From the NCBI RefSeq assembly GCF_026745355.1, contig NC_079205.1:52208283-52272282 (forward strand): a stretch of 64,000 nt of DNA. The letters are read 5' to 3'. A program made the position numbers and the translations under genes. Positions 32,705 to 44,336 of the stretch are shown piece by piece. The notes below the pieces were generated by a model. The model made no database searches. It saw only the letters and a list, made by a program, of their open reading frames with translations, and had not been told where the DNA came from. The stretch comes from Beta vulgaris subsp. vulgaris. Lineage: Eukaryota; Streptophyta; Magnoliopsida; Caryophyllales; Amaranthaceae. The stretch's first letter is position 1, and every line of letters starts with the position of its first letter.

Positions 32705-33649
32705 CTAATTTTATAACTCAACTGCTTGAGCTTCATCTTTGTTTCTCCCATGCAAGACATAAGATTTAGCCCTCCAAATTCATTACTTTTAGTAAAGTAA
32801 ATAAAATAAATTAGAGATTGAACTGTAATTCCTCAAGGTATTGTCGGAGGTATGATTTTCATTTCATGAATTTTAAATCATAGTTGGATATTTTTGGACC
32901 CATTAAAACTGTAGTAAAGGATATTTTAGTTTGAGAACTTGTGTTTTGTATGATATCCGCGTCGTGGGGTGAATCGCATCTTAGTTGTGCAGGAATCTGA
33001 TACAGAAAGGTGCATGCATTCATATGCAATAATAATGATTGGCCTAAATACTAATGTTCGTAAATTGTAGCAAGTGTGAGACAATAGAAAATAATGTTTG
33101 CCACTATTGACTATTCCATTGAGATTGTTATCTGTTAGGCACACTTCACCGGCCTGTCTGCCGACCCAGAGCCGTGTACTTCTTGTGCATGTACGCTTTT
33201 TACAATGATAAAACTGCCGCCGTGAATATGACTTGTCACTTTGTGAGACATATTTTACATGAGTTAGTCGTAAACTTGGACTCTGATTTCTTGTGTTCAA
33301 GGATTTGAGAAGGCCGGTAGTGTTGAATTGGTGATAAGTTAGTCTGTGCAATCATTAGGTAGTTGGGTTGGAGTTCCATTATAATCAACTATGCCAAAAG
33401 TACTAAATACGCGCATTAGGTGTAGTAAAAAAGATTTTAAAAAGTGAGCATTTTTTAGATTTCAAACTTTTATATTGGTGGTAAGGTGTTAAATAGAATA
33501 AGGGCATTCAAATTTCATGTTTTAGAGGGAATGGAATCAAGATAGGGGTAAAGGAGGATATGAAACTAAAACCTAGTGATAATAAAGGTTTGTTGGTTGG
33601 TACATAAGGTTCCATGTTTCTTACTTTTCTCACCATTTCTCCCTCATTA
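32705..33649. other. Intergenic, no supported gene
   Basis: A 141-residue minus-strand frame (32926-33351) has mixed composition and no domain I recognise. It is the only long frame here; without conservation data I would not call it a gene. Confidence 0.35.
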
Positions 33650-33959
33650 GGGTGTGTTTGGTTGGATGGAGAACATATTAGATAGAAATTGATTTTTCAT
33701 GAAAATCATTTTCTAGAGGAAAACTCAATTCTTGTAGATTTTCCTTTGTTTGGTTGCAAAGAAACTAACTAGGAAAAGGCCGATAAGAGAAGTAAGGGAA
33801 AGTATCGCTTCCCTTGCCTCGTGAGAGAAAGTGATTTTCTACCCTTGGAAAATAAAGTTCCTCCTATATCATCCCCTCTCAAGTCCAAAACAAGACAAAA
33901 CAAAGGAAAGTATGGACATATTTTTTAAGAAAACACTTTCCTCCTAACCAAACACACTC
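33650..33959. mobile_element. Tourist-like MITE
   Basis: The left end GGGTGTGTTTGGTTGG and inverted right end GAGTGTGTTTGGTTAGG pair well, and inner AAAATCATTTTC/GAAAGTGATTTTC words add symmetry. TTA precedes the left end; the matching base triplet on the right is not clear. Confidence 0.65.
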
Positions 33960-34470
33960 TAGATGTGCCGCTGTCTGCCACTGCCTCTCCCAGCTAGATT
34001 GACACCATTGTTGCCTTGCTTGCCCTTATTACTACCCCATCCCCTCCCCGAAAACGACCCACCCCCACACTGCCACAACTGCCCCTCATCCTTATTTCTT
34101 CTCTTTTATCTCAACACCTCTACAAAAGGACAAATTGAAGGAGGATCCGGACATATCAAAATCGATGAAACGTAAAAGATCCTCTTGGACTTAAAAGAAG
34201 CATGCTATGAAAATAGCCCAACTTCTTATTCTGGAAATATAAGAAGGGAAGAAAGGAAGAAGAAAAAAAAGGTAAGAGGAGTACCACAATGCAGTGCGAA
34301 TAATGCAAGGCATTGGACGTAATTCCAAAACCTGCAAAGGTGGTGCAACTTCAAGGGAGTTAGCACAATAGCAAGGAAGAGAGGAGCCAACCAGGGCTGC
34401 AGCTAAGGGCTAAGGCTAGTGAGGCTTCAAGTGGAGAAACTTCAATTTGATTGAAGTGATGATATGGTTC
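33960..34470. other. Intergenic, no gene seen
   Basis: Begins with a C-rich stretch (33962-34095) with a short Pro/Leu-rich frame, then AG-rich sequence. No motif supports a gene. Confidence 0.35.
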
Positions 34471-34940
34471 TCAACTGATATGTCACAATTATATATAGTT
34501 TTTAGATGCATTTGATTGCATTTGGAACTCTCTTTAGAGCATTTAGGTGCATAATGGAATGAATTACGTAAGTTGTGCTCTACTACTCCCCTTGCGTGTT
34601 TTGATCATTTTCAGGTTACTTTGATGCAAATTGATTATGATTACCTAAGATCAAGCCTATTAATCATTGAAGATGAAGATATCTTGCACAAGGATCACAA
34701 TGCATCATTTCGGGGCAATTTCGAGTTAGAATGAAGAAAAGAGTTGGTGAAAGAAGTGTCAAAACTGACACCTGTTCACTATTTTGGCCATAACTTTTGA
34801 TATACAATTGATAATCAAGAAATTCCAGTTGGGTTAGAAACTAGACTTCAAGGGCTTTCCAATGATAGGTCACATGCCCCAATCCGACATCTGGTTCGAG
34901 AGATACAGCCTTCACAAGTTGACGCAAAATCACTGTTTCT

Positions 34941-35137
34941 CCGCCCGGTCGACCGGGCGGTTTTGCCCGACCGGGCGAAATCAATTTTTCACCAAAATGC
35001 AAGGAATGTTAGCCCGGTCAACCGGGCGAGAAAAGATCCAAAATCGCTTGCGCGCCCGACCGGGCGGGCTCGCCCGGTCGACCGGGCGGATTTGCTTTTT
35101 TGTCGTAAGTTGTGAATCACCGTCGCCCGACCGGGCG
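34941..35137. repeat. Six GC-rich palindromes upstream of the LTR TATA box
   Basis: Copies lie at 34941-34960 (a perfect 20-base palindrome centred on GTCGAC), 34965-34976, 35012-35027, 35053-35066, 35071-35088 and 35124-35137. All are variants of GCCCG(GTCG)ACCGGGC. The last ends 50 bases before the TATA box, so they sit in the U3 promoter. Confidence 0.9.
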
Positions 35138-35186
35138 GTTCCTCGGGACGCGTTTTTTCGGGATTTTTAGCGGGTTTTGTAATTAG

Positions 35187-35196
35187 TATAAATAGG
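35187..35196 (+). promoter_or_regulatory. TATA box of the solo LTR
   Basis: TATAAATAGG lies just downstream of the palindrome array and upstream of a T-rich leader, as expected for the U3/R border of an LTR. Confidence 0.65.
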
Positions 35197-36015
35197 TTTT
35201 TAGTTTTTTTCGTGAAGACCACTTTTTTTTCTACGTTATTAGAGCAAAATACTTAGTTTTTCTCTCTCTAGTTTTGTTGAACTTTTATATTTGAAGATTA
35301 TATAGATCGTTGATTTGCTTCTTCATCGTTCTTCAATCATTTGGTATTTTTCTCTACTTAGTTTAATTTTATGAATTCTTTTACTTTGATTATGTTTATT
35401 GCGTTTAATATCATCATGAGTGAGTAGTCTATTTCTAGGGTTTAGAGAGGGAAGCCATGTTTATACCTTTTTTAGTGTAGTTTGATGTTCTCCAATAATT
35501 GGATTGAATTAGAATAATTCCTATTGATTTGTTATACTTGTTTTATTCATGTAATTGCGCAATATCATGAGTTATGTTTAGCTAATAAGAATTAGAATCG
35601 AAAGATAATATCCATTAGAGGCTTATTACAATAGGTAGATTTGATTATGTTGAGCGACCGTACTGGCATATGTTAATCTAGGAGTTGTTAATGCCTGACC
35701 TAGGATTAACGAAATACTTCATTTATTTGAACCTCAATCCAAGTGTTGTTGAACTATATTATATTGATTAAACTGGTATAAGCATGGTGGACCGATCGAT
35801 TGCCCTAGGTTTTTAATTATTTGATAAATTTCCATTTTTCTGCGTTCTAGTTTGTTCTAGTTTAGTTATTAATTCCTCAATTATTTTTCCTCTCTGGAAG
35901 TAGTTAGATAATTGAACATAAATCTGTAGAACTCCTCTCCCTGTGGATCGACCCGTATTTGCCAGTTTCTGCCAAACAGACACCGTGCACTTGCGATATA
36001 TTTTAAAACATCAAC

Positions 36016-37029
36016 ACAATGTTGGTGGATCATCCTCTCAACACCATGGCAGACATCATTCCATGAGTGAACCACACACTAGATCATCATCTCATATTGT
36101 TGTTGGGTCATGATCTCAACCCTAGATCATATCTCAACCTCAGAACAAATCTCAACTTCAGAAAAGACAATAATCATCATATTAACAAAATGTTGCACAA
36201 TATTGTATGAGTCAACCTTTTAACAAGTGCTGCAAAATGTAGTCAGAATTTGAGTTCAAAGTGAAGAAAGATCATGGATAGGGTTGCTTTGCTTAAGCAA
36301 TTGGCTGCACACTTTGGTTTTGGATGCTCATAGAGTGCATATCTTTTGTTTTTGTTTATGTTACTTCAAGAGCAAACAATGGCATTTAGGAATGTTTTCT
36401 TTTGTTCATGTTGTTTGAAGTTACAATTAGGAATGTTTATTTTGTCTTCTTAAATTGTTGGAAGCAGTTTTTGTAATGTTGAAACAATTGTTGTTGAAAA
36501 CAATTTACAAAGATTAGTAGCAAAAGGAGCACAATAAGTTTTCCCCTTGTTTAATTCATATACTTCAACAGTTGCACACAAATTAGTTCACTAATTTGCA
36601 ATACCTATTACATAAATAAAACTATCTTACTTTTCATTCTACATATTAACATAATTTGATTATAATTACCAACAAGATATACATATATACACAATCCTAT
36701 CTTTACCAAATCCCTAAAATGAACCCCTAAATCACCAAATTTCTGTTTCACCGTTGCCATGCCTTACCTCAGCTGGGACCAAAGTGACGTCATCGTAATG
36801 CACCCCACTTTTTTCTTCACCACACGTCACATCTGCAACATCCCCTCTTCTAATGATATGTCCACTGTGAAACCACACAAAAATATTGGCATAAATCACA
36901 CTTGAAATATGCCCTAGAAGGATTGCATTGAGAACCAGAAATCTGCAATTTTGCGCTTGACACCCCGACAGTTCTCTATTTTCCAAAATACCTTTTTAAT
37001 ATGAAACTTAGAGAATTATCAAAGTATTA
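36016..37029. other. Intergenic, no supported gene
   Basis: Repeated CATCATCTCAT/ATCTCAACC words occur at 36020-36180. An 84-residue minus-strand frame (36732-36986) has no recognised domain. Nothing else stands out. Confidence 0.35.
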
Positions 37030-39176
37030 TTGCCCGTTTGATAATGTATCGACTTATTCAAAATTTTGCAGCGGAAATAAGAATAAATAACTTCGAAAAT
37101 AAAACTTAGTCAACCAAAAGTCAACTTCAAAAGTCAAACCAAAATAAAGTTAAAAATCAACCTTAAATGTAAAAGTCAACCATAAAAATAAGTCAACTAT
37201 AAAAGCAAAAGTCGTCTATAAGCTCTTCAACTTCTTGAACCCATGATGCACCATCTTCAAACCTGTAAACCACGATACTCTATTGATCTCGAGAAACTGG
37301 TCACCAAATGGGTCATCACAGGGTCAATAAGGCATACCCATGATCAACACATACACACAACGCACGCTAAATCTAAGTACTACATAGTAAATAAATATAA
37401 AACCTAACATGATACTAAGAAACAATATGCATGGATAAGTAATAATATAATAACATAACATGCTACTTTTATTGAACTACACTCCACTACCAATAAGTTA
37501 ATTAATTTAGACGGAACAGTCAATGGAAAGAGTCGTCAAACCAAACCATTCTTCAATCTAGAAGATAAAATATGCGGACGACTCTCACCAAATAATAATA
37601 TCATCAAAGAATCATAAACTTCCATTTTTATCTTATTATTAGATAAGATGATCATAAAGTTAACAAACCAAGATTAATTCTAATATTAAATCCATAACTT
37701 TTTTTTGTTGTTGAACTAAGTCAACAACCAACCAACCTTTCATAGATTAATGAATAACCAACTCTCACCAAATAATGCCCTCTGTCCTCATAACGTAATT
37801 AAATGATCCAAAGGGAACAACATAATTCAATTATGATCCAATACCAACATAAATATTAATCACTCATGTTAATTAATAAATAAAGTTTCCAAATCCCATA
37901 TGCTTGCATCAATCATCCATACAAACATAATATAATCATCCATAATCAATATGCTTCACACAACGGCATAAAACATCCAAATCCAATTGCTATAAATCAC
38001 ATATAAACTAAAATAGTTCATTAAACATGATACTACATAATTCTCATCCTTAGGACATGATAACAATCCAACCCACACATAGGTACGTATGTACCTTGTG
38101 TAGACAAAGTTTAAGGTCGCTTTAACAAGCTTAAAAGTCGCATAGAGAGAATTTTTCACCTAACAATAATCAACATAACCACAAAACAATACTCTCAAAA
38201 TTTCCAATAATATTAAAATACTTTAAACCCTCTTTAAAAGTGTTTAAGAGCCTTTTCCATCATTAACACTTTCTAGTATAGTACTACTATACTAGTTGTT
38301 AAAAACCTCTAAAAACTCATACTTTGATCATGAAAATTTCATCATAAGCATACGTTTAAAATTTCTAGAACTTAGAATATAATACAATCCTTTTTGAACA
38401 TACTTGAACATAATTAAAATCACAAGACTACTCAGTTTCATAAACTATAATATACAACTACGATTTTCCAATTCATAAAGTCCTAAAAATCCATGCTTTG
38501 ATATTTATAATCTTAATTTAAACATTATCAATAAATGATCCAAAATTTAATAATTTCATAAACTACATAATCTTAGATTTATATTTAAATCATCAAACTA
38601 TAACTTTAAACATAAACATATTAAACAACCCTTAAAAATATAAAATTTGCATTAAATGAAACTTGAGCAGAAAGAAATAACCACAAAAGAAGAGAGGAAA
38701 GGGACGTCGGAGGGGAAGAGGTGGCGTCGGGCTGCAGGCGGTCCTTGGCTGTGGCGGTGGCGGTCTGGTGGCTGGCTGTTGGTCGAATAACACGAAGAGG
38801 AGGAGAAGAAAAATAAAGAGGAGAGGTCCAAAAGATCAGGGAAAGGAAGAGAGAGAAAATAGAGTGTGGGAAATTTTTTTGGGGTTTTGTGGTTTATATA
38901 GTTATCCCCTTTTTGGATTTAAGAAAAGTTATTTGGCCTTTAATAATATTTAATAGTTGGGTTCCTTTAACCCAATTTAAAATCCTTTTTACTAACCTAA
39001 AAGGTGTTTTAAGCTATTTGAATAATTTTTAAAGTATGACTAAAGAAAATATTTGACAACTTTAAATCATTAAATAATTCCATTGACTTTCGAATAGTCA
39101 ATCTTTTAAGAAATAGATTATTTAAATACTAAAATATACTTATATATATATAATTTATAAAATTACGGGGGATTAC
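37030..39176 (-). mobile_element. Tekay-like Ty3/gypsy LTR, one end worn
   Basis: On the minus strand it begins TGTAATCCCCCGTAATTTTA at 39176, has a TATA-like ACTATATAAACC near 38903-38892, a CT-rich then GC-rich leader (38850-38700) and, near its far end, TTATTTCCGCTGCAAAATTTTGAA. That order is typical of chromovirus (Tekay-type) LTRs. The expected TGTTACA terminus at the left is not visible, so this may be a truncated solo LTR. Family call is inference. Confidence 0.55.
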
Positions 39177-39830
39177 ATTGCTTTTTTGGGGGGTTGCAAT
39201 TACACTTCTTGGAAGCAACAAATTCCATTTCCAAGCACGCAACTGATAAAGAATTTGCACTTGACATTGTTGATCTTGGATAAAGAAAGAGGACGAAGAT
39301 TTGGGGCAAGGGAAAAAAGTCAACAAAAGGGAGTCAAACCCTAGACTTTTTAGTGGGATATTTTCTCTCTCATGTGTTTTTTAACTGTATGTTCATTTTA
39401 TTAATCAATATTAATTTCACTAACGATACAATTAACATTCACAATGACACTTTGAATTAAAAATGAGAGTTGAAGGACACAATGTAGAAATCCCGAAAAC
39501 ATGGGGTACAACGTAGAAAATTAAAAAACAAGAGGGCATAACATAGAAAAACCAAAATGACTTTTTTATAAGATATCGTTGTATTTTGAGGCTGGATAGG
39601 CGTCTCATCGCGAGAGGTCAAAATGGACTCTCATTTAGGTATATGGAGGTACCAAAGTAAGAGTTACATTGGTAACTCTAGTAACAAAGCTCGAGAGGCC
39701 AAAATTTTGGTATTTGGAAGTACCTAAAATGGGTGTTTCTAATGCACATTGTAGACTCTTTTTATATTATTTTGATCCTCTTTCTCCCCTTTCTCCCCTT
39801 TCTTAATTCCCTTTTTCGTCTCTCTTTTTC
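39177..39830. other. Intergenic, no gene seen
   Basis: Contains a unit at about 39640-39692 (ACCAAAGTAAGAGTTACATT...GTAACAAAGCTC) that recurs at about 59218-59262, and a CT-rich stretch before the Copia insertion. Confidence 0.4.
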
Positions 39831-39835
39831 CTTCT

Positions 39836-41400
39836 TGTTGTATAATATGAGCACTATAAGAGGGGGGGTGAATTATAGTGAGAGAATAAGCACTACTTTT
39901 TGCGGAATTAAAAGTAAACTTGGGAACAAACAATGGGAACACGAGAGATTTTACGAGGAAAAACTTCCTAGGCCTAGTAGGAAGAAACAACCTCGACCAC
40001 AAGGGATTTTAAACAACTTTCCACTATAATAGGCCAAAACAACTCTGATTACAACCTATTACTTTTCTCTCGATTCTCAACTTAAGTCACTCAACTCAAG
40101 TTCCCAACGACAGTTCCCAACAACTGACGTTTTCTCTCAAACTTCACTCGAAGTTCCTTTCTCTTTCTCTTTCTCTTTCTCTTGCTTCACTCAAAGCTTT
40201 CTCACACTTACAAGAGTTCACTCAAACCCTTTTTCTCAAAAATACACTTTGTAAAACAATGGAAGAGTAATAAAACTCGATTAATGTAAGTATGAATTCT
40301 CTTAAGGAAAGGCACTGACACTTTAGATAACTTAAGACAAATTAACTAAGTCAGACACAATTTTTCTCAAGTGAATTAGGCGCCTATTTATAGACCTTTA
40401 AGACAAGACATGATTTCCACTAACTTAGACCATTATCACATGTTCTCCATGATTTCTAATTAATTAATTAAATTAAATTATTATTCTAAGTCATGTACAT
40501 CATCCACTAACCATTACTTCACTTCATAGAAGCAGTAACAAGTACGTGGTTTTGCAAACTTGGAGAATAATTAATCTTATTTAATTTAATTAAATACTTG
40601 GAGGATAATTAACTTATGCCACTAACTCCATAATCTTGAAGCAGTAAATCATTTAGGCGTGTAAGCTAGAATTTAGGAAATAATAATAAAAATCCTTTAG
40701 CTAGTTTTTAGGAAAAAAAATCTTTTTCAAAATCTTTTACAAAACCGGAAAACAGATTTTTATTTCGAAAAATCCGAAACTTTAAAAACCGGAAATAATA
40801 TTTTTTCGAAAACTAAATCTTTTAAAAAATATAAAAGATAAAATATATATTTTAAAAAGATAAGATTTGAAAATCAGATTTTTAAAATCAGAAAATCTAT
40901 TTAAAATCTTTTCCTAACAAACTTAAACTAACTTCCTAAAATTATGGATCTTAGTCAAATTATCCCTAAAAACTCTAACAACTATATTGGGCACACAATA
41001 CCTTAGGCGCACAATATTAGTCACTTAGAAGTTCCTAAATTAGTTTTAAAGTCTTGTTCCCTAATTATTAAGTCTTGTTCCTAAGCCTTGTTCCTATAGT
41101 GCCAGGTCTGTTCCTTTCATGGGAACAGAACCAAGTTCCTTTGAGAATTCACCACGAACTTAATAAAGCTATTACTCAACCTTAACAAGAAGATTAATAA
41201 ATACCCTAATGTATTCTAATCTTCATTCCATGCTTGATTCTTCATTTCTCGAACATCTTTACTTCGATCTTGATTAATTCTCCGCTTTAATCTTCAATCA
41301 AGTATTCTCTTAGCTCGAGCATGAATTACCTTGCAACAACATAAATAAAATATACTATGTCTTTTGTGGTTAGGTCATCTTCAAAACTCAAGGGTCAACA
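39836..41400 (-). repeat. 3' LTR of the Sirevirus-like element
   Basis: Spans TGTTGTATAATATGAGCAC to CAAGGGTCAACA (1565 bp). It matches 49430-51004 apart from scattered changes, e.g. TAGACCTTTAAG here against TAGACTTTTAAG there, and a 10-base CACTAAATCC-like indel near 40620. Confidence 0.96.
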
Positions 41401-41414
41401 ATTTCCCCCTTTTT
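41401..41414 (-). promoter_or_regulatory. Polypurine tract next to the 3' LTR
   Basis: Minus-strand AAAAAGGGGGAAAT directly precedes the 3' LTR and would prime plus-strand synthesis. Confidence 0.85.
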
Positions 41415-41590
41415 GAAGATGCAACAAAAGGCATATACTAAAAATAATACACATAAGTCATATAAAAATAATTTTAACAAAGTATGTAACCAAGTTAAAT
41501 TAAATATTATAGACTCGTTATTTTATTTTGTAAAGTCGAAATATGAGAACATAATTCATGACAAAAAAAATTTACTCTGATTTGCCTTAT

Positions 41591-41604
41591 CTTTCCCCCT
41601 TTGG
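41591..41604 (-). promoter_or_regulatory. Second polypurine tract copy
   Basis: Minus-strand CCAAAGGGGGAAAG lies 180-190 bases upstream of the main tract. Multiple tract copies before the 3' LTR are a described Sirevirus trait. Confidence 0.6.
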
Positions 41605-41853
41605 CATCTTCAAAAACATAGTCCACGATTTCAAAAGATGAATTATATTCACTAAACACATCACACCACCAAACTTGTAAGAAATAAGTTGGTTAGTATA
41701 AGCAAATAAAGCATTCAACTCTCAAAAACCGCAATCCAAGAATATTAGCCATTCATTTAGACGCACACATGCAAAAAGATCAAACTTAGAATTAAGCAAA
41801 CCAAGAAGTTCCATTGTAGCATGATTAAAGGAGAAGAATAGAAAAGACAAATA

Positions 41854-43813
41854 TTAAACAAAGTTCATGTTCCCACACAAAATAAAACAAGCTAAATGAA
41901 AAAGTTTATGTTTAGGAGAGGGAGGTTGTTCTACTTCTTCCACCACATCATGAAGCTTTGCCATCACTTCTTGATGATTTTCGGCCATTGTATCATTTCC
42001 CTTGAGCACAATTCTTCCAACTTCAACAATCTTGAGTTCATAGCTTGAATGAGGAAGAAAGTTCACCAAGCCGAGCCTTATCTCTTGTTGTCCATCCAAG
42101 GCTTTGTCAACTTTGCTCATAACCCCTTTTACCAACCCATTTAAATCCTTAGCTTCCGTAGCAAACTCCATCATTGCTTCCGAATGACCCATAACCAAGG
42201 AAAACAAAGAATCCAACCTTCTAGCATGAGCTAGAGTATATGTAGAACCAATGGTAGGATTTTGAGAAGCGAGGGAGCTTGAGAAGGCTTGGGGTTTGCG
42301 GTTTGTTCCTTAGGTTTGGGAACAGCAGGTTGTTCCTCTAGAATGGGAACACCAACTGTTTCCTTAGCTTTAGGAACAGAACAGGAGGGTTTTGAGGTAG
42401 AGGGAGGGATAGAATCATCTTGTGGTGCTAGGGTAGAGGGTGAGGCAGATTTTTGTGGAGATGGAGGAAAAGGAGGATTGTTTCCATGGGAACAGGAGTC
42501 GGTTCCCTAGAAGGAGGTAGGTTAGATTCATAATCTTCCCTATCAATCACCTTTACTTCATCTTCCTCACAACTTTCTTCGCATCAAGAATAGGAAAATT
42601 AAGCACTTTCATATTTTGAACCCTTTGACTAGCTCTAGTGCTTTCATAACCGGTTTCACCACCTCATCAACCACCTTCTTCCCTTTCTTTTATTTCTTCT
42701 TTTCTTTTTCAATTTTCTTTTCTTTTGATTTTTCTTTTCTTTTTCTTTTTCGATTTTCTTCTCTTCAACTTTTTTTCTTCTTCTTCTTCTTCCACTTCAT
42801 CATCCACTCATCATCATCCTCATCATCATCAAGATTAGCCCGGCCCTTAATAACTTCTCCATTCACAACACAAACATTTAAGTTATTCAAGGCACGCACA
42901 TTCAACATATTTCCCGTGGACACACTTATGGACTGAGTTCCCGAAATTTTCACTTTAAACTTAAGTAGAATTTCGGTTACTAAGGCTCCATAGCCAACAA
43001 CAAATCCATTTTCAATGCAATGACTCAAATGTTGAATCATTAACGAAGGAAAGTTTATGTGTTTGTAGAAGCAAGACAATGAATGTAAATTAAATCCAAC
43101 ATGCTAACTTGAGCACGTTTGGAAAGACGAGGCAATAAAGCTTTCTTGAGGATGTGAAACAAAATTTTGTGATAAGGGGAAAGAAGATTATGGTCAAGAA
43201 ATGTTTTTCCTTTTGACCTCCATACTTAACAATCAATTGATCAAAGGAAATGTCCGAAAATGGATAGGAACCACGTTGTTTCTTGAAATAACATCTGTTC
43301 CTCTCACGGGAACACCAAGCAGTTTACCCAAACTTTTAGCATTAAAATCAATTTGAGTTCCTTTCACCAAGTGGAACAATTTCCTTCTTCATCCATGGAA
43401 AAGTTTTCACAAAATTCGTCCATCAATTTAGGAATCAAACTATTTCCATAACATTTCACAAAAAGATTTTCCCAACCTTGAAACTTAATCATATTAAGTA
43501 ATTGACGAAAGTTTACTCTTTTGCACCAAGAAACATCAATAAAAAGTCCATGCACATACCTAGTTGCCGTGGAATTTTTTCGAACAACCGAGTTGTTCCT
43601 CTCTCGGGAACATCTGATTCCCCCTCACTGTTGCATGAGCTTCTTCAACCTCCATTTCAACCGATTCTTCTTGTTTCTTCCTTTTCCTTAGAATTCTTGA
43701 TGAAGAATTGGGAGAAATATCCATGGGTGTTGGTGATTCAATTTTAGAGGATGAAGGGAGGGTTTTTCGGCTTTGTGGGAGGAGAGAGAGTGATGAGTGT
43801 TTTTGGTAGTCAT
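41854..43813 (-). pseudogene. Extra region downstream of pol (Sirevirus third ORF)
   Basis: Between pol and the polypurine tract lie about 2.9 kb with broken minus-strand coding sequence. Pieces are a Ser/Lys-rich start with an ATG near 43813, a block at 43555-43364 (VHGLFIDVSW-style start, then FQGWENLFVKCYGNSLIPKLMDEF), a block at 43079-42765 ending in an acidic then Lys-rich run, and an alpha-helical block at 42216-41854. The GWE-LF...L-EF pattern resembles the plant transposon-protein domain often found in third ORFs of Sireviruses, by recollection of the motif only. Function unknown; such ORFs have been called env-like without proof. Confidence 0.55.
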
Positions 43814-44336
43814 ATTTTGTGGAGTAATTTTCGGTTTTATGAGAAGGAAGGAAAAAAAATTTGTTTTGATTTAAGGAAAGAATAAATAAAACCGTGTATT
43901 TACACGTGTTTAAGAAAAAAATCTTAAAAAAATATCTTCAACTAACTTGAGAGATATAAGGAAAAATCAGATTTTTTAGGAAATAAAATCTGAACAAAAT
44001 ATTTTTGGGTTTTTCGAATTTTGAAAGAAAAAAAATAACTCTAATACGCTGGGAATTGGGAACAGCGTTTGGGAACAGTGAATGGAACAATGAAATTTTG
44101 CTACTTTGGAACTCCATTAATTCTTTTAATCCTTTGTTATCACTTAAGGCATAGAATTGTCCTATGAACAATAAGGGGAATATTATTGGACATTGGTGAG
44201 CAGTTTTCAGACATTTTTACTTATACATATGAAATAATCATATAAGAATTGTGATGTATTTAAGCAAATAAAAACATCAAAATGCACATCAAGACATAAT
44301 GCCAAAGAATTAACACAAAGGGGAATAATGTAGCAA

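Larger units (their letters stand above)
34476..36010 (+). mobile_element. Ty3/gypsy-type solo LTR with palindrome array
   Basis: It runs from TGATATGTCACA to TTTTAAAACA and is flanked by the identical 5-mer TCAAC (34471-34475 and 36011-36015), so it is a solo LTR of 1535 bp. A TATA box (TATAAATAGG, 35187-35196) gives plus orientation. The end region CTCCCTGTGGATCGACCCGT (35937-35956) is of the style seen near the 3' end of Athila/Tat-type LTRs; that family call is inference. Short frames over 34862-35222 only read through the palindromes. Confidence 0.85.

Noticed and set aside
32926..33351. 141-residue minus-strand ORF
   Set aside because: No recognised motif and mixed composition. Kept only as a note because it is the longest frame in an otherwise empty stretch.
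34862..35222. Frames with repeated ARSTGR peptides
   Set aside because: The peptide repeat is the translation of GCCCGGTCGACCGGGC palindromes in an LTR promoter region and occurs on both strands.
39733..40029. 98-residue ORF and its repeat at 49429-49623
   Set aside because: The shared part lies at the outer end of both Copia LTRs; identical frames simply reflect the LTR duplication.
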